Source: Lentzea sp. (GTDB lineage: Bacteria > Actinomycetota > Actinomycetes > Mycobacteriales > Pseudonocardiaceae). From it: a stretch of 5,383 nt of DNA. The notes under the pieces were generated by a model. It did not search any database and had not been told where the DNA came from. It saw only the letters and a list, made by a program, of their open reading frames with translations. The DNA lies in assembly GCA_030146905.1 (NCBI GenBank), contig JASLAV010000382.1, positions 1 to 5,383 of the forward strand. The letters are read 5' to 3'. The position numbers and the translations under genes were made by a program. Below, one piece after another: positions 1 through 5,383 of this stretch; the first letter of the stretch is position 1, and every line of letters starts with the position of its first letter.

Positions 1-1311
1 GCGTGGCACGATCTGATGAACGTCGCCGTTTCGCACGGTTTGCACGCCTATGTCGACGGTGCGCATCTCAGCAGGGCCGCCAAGTTCTACGTGTGGTCGC
101 AGACCGAGGCCGGTCACGGATGTCCGGTTTCGATGACCTACGCGGCGGTGCCCGCATTGCGCGTCTCGCCGGGACTGGCCGAGACGTACGAGTCCCTCCT
201 CACTTCACGGACCTACGACTTCGGCCTGCGCGCGCCCCTGTCCAAGCAGGGCCTGATCGCCGGCATGTCGATGACCGAGAAGCAGGGCGGCTCGGACGTC
301 AGGGCGAACACCACCGTCGCGAGGCCCGTGACCGACGGGTACGTCCTGACCGGGCACAAGTGGTTCACCTCCGCCCCGATGTCCGACGTGTTCCTCACCC
401 TCGCCCAGGCGCCCGGCGGCCTGACGTGCTTCCTGGTGCCGCGCGTGCTCCCGGACGGCACGCGCAACCGGTTCTTCCTGCAGCGGCTGAAGGACAAGCT
501 GGGCAACAGGTCCAACGCCTCCGCCGAGGTCGAGTACGACGAGGCGTTCGCCTGGCGGGTGGGCGACGAGGGCCGCGGCGTGCGCACGATCATCGAGATG
601 GTCAACACGACCAGGCTCGACTGCGTGCTCGGCAGCGCCGCGGGCATGCGCGCCGGCCTCCGGCAGGCCGCCCACCACGCCGCGCACCGCAAGGCGTTCG
701 GTCGGTACCTCGTCGACCAGCCCGCCATGCGCAACGTGCTGGCGGACCTCGCGATCGAGTCGGAGGCCGCCACGACCGCCGCGATGTGGCTCGCCGGGCA
801 CCGGCCACGGCTCGGGCTCGCCGTCACCAAGTACTGGGTGTGCAAGCGCGGTCCGGCGCACGCGGCCGAGGCACTGGAGTGCCTGGGTGGCAACGGCTAC
901 ATCGAGGACAGCGGCATGCCGCGGCTGTTCCGCGAGTCGCCGCTGACGTCGATCTGGGAGGGCTCCGGCAACGTCGCCGCGCTCGACGTGCTGCGCGCGA
1001 TGAAGAAGGAACCCGAGTCGGTGCAGGAGTTCCTGGCCGAGGTCACCGGCGTCGACCGGCGCATCGACAGGGCGCTGAACGAGCTCGGCACCGCCCTGTC
1101 CGATGTGGACGAGTCGCAGGCGCGCAGGGTCGTCGAGAAGATGGCGCTGATCCTGCAGGGCGCCCTGCTGGTCAAGCACGGGCACCCCGCCGTCGCGGAC
1201 GCGTTCCTCGGCTCACGGCTCGGCGGCGACTGGGGAGTCGCGTTCGGCACGCTCCCCCGGTCGACCGACTTCGCCGCGATCATCGACCGCGCCGTTCCCA
1301 AAATCAGTTAG
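1..1311 (+). CDS. aidB: AidB-family acyl-CoA dehydrogenase, 5' end missing
   Basis: This is a flavin-dependent acyl-CoA dehydrogenase homologue of the AidB type. In E. coli AidB binds FAD and DNA, shows weak isovaleryl-CoA dehydrogenase activity and is induced in the adaptive response to alkylating agents. The reading frame is open from base 1 (Ala-Trp-His-Asp-Leu), so the gene starts upstream; compared with E. coli AidB from memory, roughly 85-90 residues are missing. The ATG at 16 is internal. Visible signatures are GMSMTEKQGGSDVRANTT (flavin/substrate region, about nt 262-315), RLKDKLGNRSNASAEVE (about 484-534), ECLGGNGYIEDSGMPRLFRE (about 877-936) and IWEGSGN. The glutamate of IWEGSGN, codon 958-960, sits at the usual catalytic position of acyl-CoA dehydrogenases. 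About 115 residues follow it, matching the C-terminal helical region that gives AidB its DNA binding. The stop is TAG at 1309-1311. The 3' end overlaps the convergent receptor gene by 8 bp. Family assignment is firm; the role in alkylation protection is inferred from the family. Confidence 0.93.
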   Translation, partial: AWHDLMNVAVSHGLHAYVDGAHLSRAAKFYVWSQTEAGHGCPVSMTYAAVPALRVSPGLAETYESLLTSRTYDFGLRAPLSKQGLIAGMSMTEKQGGSDVRANTTVARPVTDGYVLTGHKWFTSAPMSDVFLTLAQAPGGLTCFLVPRVLPDGTRNRFFLQRLKDKLGNRSNASAEVEYDEAFAWRVGDEGRGVRTIIEMVNTTRLDCVLGSAAGMRAGLRQAAHHAAHRKAFGRYLVDQPAMRNVLADLAIESEAATTAAMWLAGHRPRLGLAVTKYWVCKRGPAHAAEALECLGGNGYIEDSGMPRLFRESPLTSIWEGSGNVAALDVLRAMKKEPESVQEFLAEVTGVDRRIDRALNELGTALSDVDESQARRVVEKMALILQGALLVKHGHPAVADAFLGSRLGGDWGVAFGTLPRSTDFAAIIDRAVPKIS

Positions 1312-4078
1312 AGGGACACCCGTTCGGCTGACGTGGTGAGTCCGGGCCGTACAGGTCACCGGTCAGGAACACGCACGCCGGCTGCTGCTCGAAGTCGTGG
1401 ATGTCGGTGAGCTCCAGGATCGTGAAGTTCCGCTGCTCACCGATTCGCGACGTGCTGAAGTCCGTGCGCCCGGTGGCGCCGAAGAACTCCAGCTCGCGCA
1501 GCTCCCCGCCGATCGCGCCGCGGTGCGGGGTGGTGAGCGGCAGTCCGGCGAGACGTGCCTGCGCGTTGCGCACGGCGTCCAGGAAGAGTCCCACCGCGTC
1601 GTAGGCGACAGCCATGTGCTCACCCGGCCACGGTTTGACCGGCTTGTCCTCCGGTGGCAGCGACGACTCCCGGACCTCCTGGTTGAGCCTGCTGTAGCCC
1701 GCGCAGAAGGCGTCCAGCGGAAGGCCGCCGCGGACCTTCGGGTCCGGTCGTCCCTGCACGCAGGACTTCCCCGCCAGCACGACAAGACCGGCCATGCTCA
1801 CGTACGACACGCGCATCCCGGCGAGCGAGTCGTGCACCCGGCTCGCCTTCTGCGCGATGAACCGGATGATGGCGTCGTCGGCGACGATGCGCGGCAGCCG
1901 GTTCTTGTCGTAGCAGTCCCTGCCGATCGCCCGCAGGAACTCGCCGAAGTCCTCCTCGCGACCGGCGAAGAACACCAGCTCGGCCGAGTGGTCCTCGACG
2001 CACTGCGACGGCACCTCCTGCGGGCTCCTGGACCACGGGACGGCCTGGTAGCGCACCGCCGCGGTCGCGAGCTCCTTGCCCAGCACGTTGACCAGGTCGT
2101 CGAGGTAGACGTCGCCCTTGCCCAGCGGCGGGTGGTAGATCGTCACCTCGGTCGCGCCGACGTGCTGCGCGTACCTGCGGACGAGGTCGGCCTGCCGGAC
2201 GTTGCCGGGGATCAGCTGGAAGTACGTCGCCGACCTGGTCGGCAGCGACGCCTCGGTGAGCGTGGTGCCGATGGTCGGCACGCCCAGCGCCCCCAGCTCG
2301 GTGATGGCGTCCCTGGTCTCCGCGACGCTGCGGTCGAGCCCGACCACGCCGATGATGCTGGAATCCTCCTCCAGCAACGGCGTCAGCATGTCCCGCAGGA
2401 CGTCAGGCGCCCTCTTCATCATCGCGCCGCCGTTCGCGATCACGATGCGCAGCAGCGGTTCCGAGCGTGACCTGTCGTTCTGCTGCCGTTGCTTGAGCAG
2501 CATCCCCTCCAGCTCCTCCGCCCTGGAGTGGTCGGCGTCGGGGTTGGTGTCCTTGTGGGTGAGGCTGGAGAAGTAGACCAGCGAGACGAACGGACGGTTG
2601 CGGTCGGCGTCGCGCAGCCGCTTCGCCTCCTCGTTCTGCGCGAACACCGCCTGCTGCGTCCAGCGCAGCCGTTCGTTGGAACCGAACACCTGGCTGCTGT
2701 TGTCGCTGTAGCCGACGCACTCGACGTTGCCCTCGACGTCCATCAGCCGGGTCGACACCCCGGGCGAGGTCGCCGAGCCGACGATCGAGCAGTTGGCCTG
2801 GATGTGGTTCTGCACTGTCACGAACGCGGGCAGCAGCAACACCACCGCGACCATCGCGACGATCGCCTCCAGCCGCCGCGACCGCGCGAGCCACCGCACG
2901 GGCGCCGCGCGGAACGCGGGCGCTCCCTTCCACCTCTTCTTGTCGGGGCTCGGGAACGGCAGCTTGATCATCAGGTAGCGGGCGTCCGGCGCGAGCATCT
3001 GCCGTTTGCGCGGCAGCTCCTCCCGCCAGGTCGTCAACGCCTCCGCTGTCTCGTCCGGCGCCACCGGCGTGGTGCCGAGCCGCTGCGACAGCGCCGGTTG
3101 CACCGAGCTGGCCGCGATCACCAGCAACGGGTCCAGCTCACCCGTCTCGTTGCGGACGTCGTTGATCAGCTCCAACAGCTCCCAGCCGCCGTTGTCCTCG
3201 GTGACGCCGTCGAGAAGCACCGGGATGTACGCCGTGCGCCGCCACCCGGCCCTGCGCGGCAGGAACCGGCGCCGCCGCCGGTAGGCGATCCGCAGGTCCT
3301 CCAGGAAGGCGTGCACGAGCAGCAGCTTGATCTGCTCGGTGTTCTCGGACTCGCGCCTGCCCAGCGTCAGCCGCTCGGCGAACCCGAGGAACTCGATGGA
3401 GTGGTTGGGCAGCGCGAAGTTCTGCCCGCGCATGAACCACTTCGACTCGCGCGCCAGCCCCGGCACCCGCTTGCCGAGCCACCGGAACCCCGCCTTGCTC
3501 CCCACCCACGCGACGAGCCCGAGCCCGAGCCGCGTCACGAGGTTCGGGATGAACGCGTCGACCGCGCGGTTCACCGACTCGCCGTTCTCGGTGGCCCTGC
3601 CGGTCCACTGCCGCAGCAGCTCGACGACGCTCGCCCTGTCGTCACGGCCGGGTTTGCGCGGCAGGCGCTTGCTCGTGAGCCAGTCGACGAGCCGGTAGTG
3701 GTCGAACCGGGTGAGCCGCTCGCTGCCGACGTGGACCTCGGACAGCTGGTGGCTCAGCACGTCCAGCAACGGCAGCAACGGCGGTGTCTCCCGCGCTTCC
3801 GGCGGCCACCTGTTGGCCACTTCCGCACGCACCGAGGACACGTCGACATAGGCGTGCGGAATCGAGGGCCTGCCCTCGTCGAGTTTGTTCTCCAGGGCCC
3901 GCAGGAATGGCGTCGGACTGGCTTCGCTCTCCAGGTAGAGCAGCGGAAGTGGCTGGTCACCGACCACTTCCTCGGTCTTGCTCCGGTAGAAGAACCCGGG
4001 CCGGTCGCACAGACCGTGGATGACCTCGAGAAGAACTCTTACCCCCGGAAACACCGGTTCTGTCCGGCTACCTGTCAT
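1304..4078 (-). CDS. Membrane receptor-like protein: degenerate NTPase-like domain, one TM helix, type 1 periplasmic-binding domain
   Basis: The product is about 924 residues and I know no assigned function. Residues 1-403 are cytoplasmic. A hydrophobic strand at 45-49 (PLLYL) leads into ESEASPTPFLRAL, where a P-loop would be expected but no GK[ST] is present. A Walker B-like strand IPVLLDG lies at 285-291 and a sensor-like strand LLVIAASS at 318-325. An Arg-rich patch spans 267-281. One strong transmembrane helix lies at 404-423, preceded by RWLARSRRL, so by the positive-inside rule the N-terminus is inside. Residues 430-495 form a linker containing ECVGYSD. Residues 496-895 read as a type 1 periplasmic-binding (Leu/Ile/Val-binding) domain: IIGVVGLDRS (575-584), GVPTIGTTLTEASL (599-612), AVAYDAVGLFLDAV (823-836) and FFGATGRTDF (865-874). 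It resembles actinobacterial proteins often annotated as ABC substrate-binding proteins, but it has an integral anchor, no lipobox and no transporter partner here. ATG 4078 is chosen because GAGGG lies 5 nt upstream; GTG at 4090 and 4084 are alternatives. Confidence 0.85.
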   Translation of the reverse strand: MTGSRTEPVFPGVRVLLEVIHGLCDRPGFFYRSKTEEVVGDQPLPLLYLESEASPTPFLRALENKLDEGRPSIPHAYVDVSSVRAEVANRWPPEARETPPLLPLLDVLSHQLSEVHVGSERLTRFDHYRLVDWLTSKRLPRKPGRDDRASVVELLRQWTGRATENGESVNRAVDAFIPNLVTRLGLGLVAWVGSKAGFRWLGKRVPGLARESKWFMRGQNFALPNHSIEFLGFAERLTLGRRESENTEQIKLLLVHAFLEDLRIAYRRRRRFLPRRAGWRRTAYIPVLLDGVTEDNGGWELLELINDVRNETGELDPLLVIAASSVQPALSQRLGTTPVAPDETAEALTTWREELPRKRQMLAPDARYLMIKLPFPSPDKKRWKGAPAFRAAPVRWLARSRRLEAIVAMVAVVLLLPAFVTVQNHIQANCSIVGSATSPGVSTRLMDVEGNVECVGYSDNSSQVFGSNERLRWTQQAVFAQNEEAKRLRDADRNRPFVSLVYFSSLTHKDTNPDADHSRAEELEGMLLKQRQQNDRSRSEPLLRIVIANGGAMMKRAPDVLRDMLTPLLEEDSSIIGVVGLDRSVAETRDAITELGALGVPTIGTTLTEASLPTRSATYFQLIPGNVRQADLVRRYAQHVGATEVTIYHPPLGKGDVYLDDLVNVLGKELATAAVRYQAVPWSRSPQEVPSQCVEDHSAELVFFAGREEDFGEFLRAIGRDCYDKNRLPRIVADDAIIRFIAQKASRVHDSLAGMRVSYVSMAGLVVLAGKSCVQGRPDPKVRGGLPLDAFCAGYSRLNQEVRESSLPPEDKPVKPWPGEHMAVAYDAVGLFLDAVRNAQARLAGLPLTTPHRGAIGGELRELEFFGATGRTDFSTSRIGEQRNFTILELTDIHDFEQQPACVFLTGDLYGPDSPRQPNGCPSN

Positions 4079-4141
4079 CTGCACCCTCACACTCGTGCGG
4101 AATGGCAGGACGGTAGCCGGACAGATCGACTCGAACCGGTG
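4052..4141. repeat. Long interrupted inverted repeat bracketing the receptor start codon
   Basis: The arm CTGTCCGGCTACC at 4060-4072 is a perfect 13-bp inverted match to GGTAGCCGGACAG at 4112-4124. The outer extension CACCGGTT at 4052-4059 matches AACCGGTG at 4134-4141, giving 21 matched pairs with one 9-nt insertion (4125-4133) on the spacer side. The 39-nt interior (4073-4111) contains the Shine-Dalgarno and the ATG/GTG start codons. The centres of the 13-bp arms are 52 bp apart, close to five helical turns. It could be a pair of operator sites for one regulator, or an mRNA hairpin presenting or hiding the start site. A weak -10-like TACCGT lies on the minus strand at 4115-4110, inside the spacer-side arm, but I see no convincing -35 box. 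Confidence 0.8.
4084..4088 (-). promoter_or_regulatory. Shine-Dalgarno of the receptor gene
   Basis: The minus strand reads GAGGG, 5 nt before ATG 4078. The in-frame GTG codons at 4090 and 4084 overlap or flank this site and have no comparable purine tract upstream, so ATG 4078 is the best start. The site lies in the loop between the arms of the long inverted repeat described separately. Confidence 0.6.
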
Positions 4142-4150
4142 GTTTGGCGC

Positions 4151-4174
4151 TCTTTAGTTGGAACGGGCTAAAGA
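4151..4174. repeat. AT-rich inverted repeat over the acdH stop codon
   Basis: TCTTTAG at 4151-4157 and CTAAAGA at 4168-4174 form a 7-bp perfect inverted repeat with a 10-nt loop, and the acdH stop codon TAG (4170-4168) lies in one arm. The AT-rich stem stands out in this very GC-rich DNA. There is no T-run after it in the direction of acdH transcription, so it is at best a weak terminator; a protein-binding site or a chance match is also possible. Confidence 0.4.
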
Positions 4175-5319
4175 CCGAGCTCTCGGGCAATCAGCATCTT
4201 CTGCACCTCGGAGGTGCCTTCGCCGATCTCCAGGATCTTGGCGTCGCGGTAGAAGCGGCCGACCGGGTACTCGTTCATGAAGCCGTAACCGCCGAAGATC
4301 TGCGTGGCGTCGCGGGCGTTGTCCATCGCCGCCTCCGACGACACGAGCTTCGCGATGGCCGCCTGCTTCTTGAACGGCTCGCCGCGCAGCATCCGCGACG
4401 CGGCCTCGTAGTAGGCCAGCCGTGCCGTGTGGACGCGGGCCTCCATCTCGGCGATCTTGAACTGGATGGCCTGGTAGGTCCCGATCTTCGCGCCGAACGT
4501 CTCGCGCTCGTGGGCGTAGCGGACCGACTCGTCGACGCAGCCCTGTGCCAGACCGACCGACAGCGCGGCGATGGCGACGCGGCCCTCGTCCAGCGTGCGC
4601 AGGAACTGGGCGAAGCCGCGGCCGCGGGTGCCCAGCAGGTTCGCTGCGGGCACCCGGCAGTCGGAGAACGACAGCTCACGCGTGTCCGAGGCGCACCAGC
4701 CGACCTTGGAGTACTTCTTCGACACCGTGAAGCCCGGGGTGCCGGACGGGACGATGATCGACGAGATCTCCTTGCGGCCGTCCGGGAGCGTGCCCGTCAC
4801 GGCGGCGACCGTCACCAGGCCGGTGATGTCCGTGCCGGAGTTCGTGATGAACGCCTTGGTGCCGTTGATGACCCACTCGTCGCCGTCGAGGCGCGCGGTG
4901 GTGGCCAGCGCGCCCGCGTCGGAACCGGAGCCGGGTTCGGTGAGGCCGAACGCGCCGATCTTCTGACCGGAGGTCAGCGAAGGCAGCCACCGCGCCTTCT
5001 GCTCGTCGGTGCCGAAGCGGTAGATCGGCATGGCGCCCAGCGAGGTGGCGGCCTCGACGGTGATCGCGACGGACGAGTCGACGCGCGCGAGCTCCTCCAG
5101 CGTCAGGCACAGGGCGAAGTAGTCGCCGCCCATGCCGCCGTGCTCCTCCGGGAACGGCAGGCCGAGCAGGCCCATCGCGCCCATCTTCGCGACGATCGGG
5201 TACGGGAACTCACCGCGCTCGTAGTACTCGCCGATGACAGGGGCCACCTCGTCGCGGGCGAACTCCTCGACGGTCTTGCGCAGGTCCTCGTACTCGCTCG
5301 GGAGCCTGAAGTCCAACAT
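4168..5319 (-). CDS. acdH: Short/branched-chain acyl-CoA dehydrogenase (AcdH/FadE19 type)
   Basis: This complete 383-residue FAD enzyme has the usual length of a soluble acyl-CoA dehydrogenase. The family oxidises acyl-CoA to 2-enoyl-CoA and passes electrons to electron-transfer flavoprotein. Motifs in order (numbered from ATG 5319) are FGLTEPGSGSDAG (124-136, flavin/substrate loop), WVINGTKAFITNSGTDITG (149-167), DEGRVAIAALSVGLAQG (244-260), RYAHERETFG (267-276), QIFGGYGFMNEYPVGR (340-355) and LEIGEGTSEVQ (363-373). Glu367 in IGEGTSE is the canonical catalytic base. The C-terminus (MLIARELGL) closely matches Streptomyces AcdH as I remember it; that enzyme acts on branched-chain and short acyl-CoAs from valine, isoleucine and leucine. 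GAGGAG lies 8 nt before ATG 5319. A GTG at 5328 overlaps the upstream stop but has no spacing from that Shine-Dalgarno, so it is less likely. The gene is coupled to a carboxylase subunit gene 5 nt upstream, which suits branched-chain acyl-CoA catabolism. The exact substrate is not settled by sequence. Confidence 0.93.
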   Translation of the reverse strand: MLDFRLPSEYEDLRKTVEEFARDEVAPVIGEYYERGEFPYPIVAKMGAMGLLGLPFPEEHGGMGGDYFALCLTLEELARVDSSVAITVEAATSLGAMPIYRFGTDEQKARWLPSLTSGQKIGAFGLTEPGSGSDAGALATTARLDGDEWVINGTKAFITNSGTDITGLVTVAAVTGTLPDGRKEISSIIVPSGTPGFTVSKKYSKVGWCASDTRELSFSDCRVPAANLLGTRGRGFAQFLRTLDEGRVAIAALSVGLAQGCVDESVRYAHERETFGAKIGTYQAIQFKIAEMEARVHTARLAYYEAASRMLRGEPFKKQAAIAKLVSSEAAMDNARDATQIFGGYGFMNEYPVGRFYRDAKILEIGEGTSEVQKMLIARELGL

Positions 5320-5324
5320 TGCTG

Positions 5325-5383
5325 TCACTCCTCGTGAGAGACGACGAGGGCCAGCACCTGGTCGAGTGCGACCTGCTGGCCTG
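5325..5383 (-). CDS. C-terminal tail of an acyl-CoA carboxylase alpha (biotin carrier) subunit, partial
   Basis: Only the last 18 codons and the TGA stop (5327-5325) are in the window; the gene runs off the right edge. The residues GQQVALDQVLALVVSHEE fit the final strands of a biotinyl/lipoyl domain, where a pattern like 'G-x-x-V-x-x-x-Q-x-L-A-x-V' closes the fold about 35 residues after the biotinylated lysine (outside the window). Together with the tightly linked acyl-CoA dehydrogenase gene, this suggests the alpha subunit of an acetyl/propionyl- or 3-methylcrotonyl-CoA carboxylase, as in accA1-fadE19 of mycobacteria. It could also be a free-standing biotin carrier protein. The fragment is very short, so the call rests partly on context. 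Confidence 0.7.
   Translation of the reverse strand, partial: GQQVALDQVLALVVSHEE
5328..5333 (-). promoter_or_regulatory. Shine-Dalgarno of acdH
   Basis: The minus strand reads GAGGAG, 8 nt before the ATG at 5319. It lies in the last codons of the upstream carboxylase gene and directly abuts the alternative GTG at 5328. The spacing decides for ATG 5319 and implies translational coupling of the two genes. Confidence 0.75.

Noticed and set aside
3..1331. 442-residue plus-strand frame overlapping aidB in another phase, and the minus-strand frames at 205-1301
   Set aside because: The translations are Arg/Ala/Gly-rich and show no family features; frame 1 gives a clear AidB match through to its stop.
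1304..4078. Annotation as an ABC transporter substrate-binding protein
   Set aside because: The binding domain is anchored by an internal TM helix after a 400-residue cytoplasmic domain, there is no signal peptide or lipobox, and no permease or ATPase gene is visible.
4079..4090. GTG start at 4090 for the receptor gene
   Set aside because: No purine-rich Shine-Dalgarno precedes it, while ATG 4078 has GAGGG at a workable 5-nt spacing. It cannot be fully excluded.
4052..4141. Inverted repeat as the termini of a mobile element or a simple intrinsic terminator
   Set aside because: The 39-nt interior is just the gene's start region, and no transposase or target duplication is seen. For a terminator the loop is too long and there is no T-run.
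2489..4171. 560-residue plus-strand open frame opposite the receptor gene
   Set aside because: Its translation is low-complexity (rich in R, P, A, H, Q, V) with no recognisable motif, as expected for an antisense frame of a high-GC gene, whereas the minus-strand product has clear domains and a TM helix.
5320..5328. GTG start at 5328 for acdH, overlapping the upstream stop as GTGA
   Set aside because: The only good Shine-Dalgarno (5333-5328) would have no spacing from this GTG; it is 8 nt from ATG 5319, which also gives the usual family N-terminus (M-L-D-F-R-L).
4144..5337. 397-residue plus-strand open frame opposite acdH
   Set aside because: It lies antisense to an unmistakable acyl-CoA dehydrogenase and has composition typical of a GC-rich shadow frame.
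1..5383. tRNA, rRNA, riboswitch or CRISPR content
   Set aside because: Nearly the whole window is protein coding and I saw no cloverleaf, conserved rRNA stretch or regularly spaced direct repeats.

Overview
The window comes from a high-GC actinobacterium. GC is strongly favoured at third codon positions, antisense frames are open over long distances, and the acyl-CoA dehydrogenase genes look actinobacterial. A Pseudonocardiales-type genus is plausible, but that is an inference from overall style. The window is almost fully coding and holds four protein genes, two of them cut by the window edges. I see no RNA genes, insertion sequences, CRISPR arrays or origins.

Layout. (1) Positions 1-1311, plus strand: the 3' five-sixths of an aidB-type acyl-CoA dehydrogenase gene, a flavoprotein linked to DNA alkylation protection. 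(2) Positions 1304-4078, minus strand: a single-pass membrane protein of about 924 residues. Its large N-terminal cytoplasmic domain looks like a P-loop NTPase that has lost its Walker A motif. One transmembrane helix follows, then an extracytoplasmic type 1 periplasmic-binding domain of the Leu/Ile/Val-binding kind. This gene meets aidB tail to tail, and the two coding regions overlap by 8 bp. (3) Positions 4079-4167: an 89-bp spacer. Together with the first codons of the receptor gene it carries a long interrupted inverted repeat that brackets the start codon; a smaller AT-rich inverted repeat covers the stop codon of the next gene. (4) Positions 4168-5319, minus strand: a complete short/branched-chain acyl-CoA dehydrogenase (AcdH/FadE19 type). 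(5) Positions 5325-5383, minus strand: the last 18 codons of a gene that reads like the biotin-carrier end of an acyl-CoA carboxylase alpha subunit, 5 nt upstream of acdH.

How they work together. The carboxylase and acdH form one operon, an arrangement known from actinobacterial leucine/branched-chain acyl-CoA catabolism (accD1-accA1-fadE19 in mycobacteria, the acdH region in Streptomyces). The receptor gene follows on the same strand and could be read from that operon or from its own promoter. Its outer domain belongs to a fold that often binds branched-chain amino acids, so a sensing link to the operon is a reasonable but unproven hypothesis. No ABC permease or ATPase gene is present, which argues for a receptor rather than a transporter subunit. 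The most interesting items are this receptor with its degenerate NTPase-like domain and the inverted repeat around its start codon.
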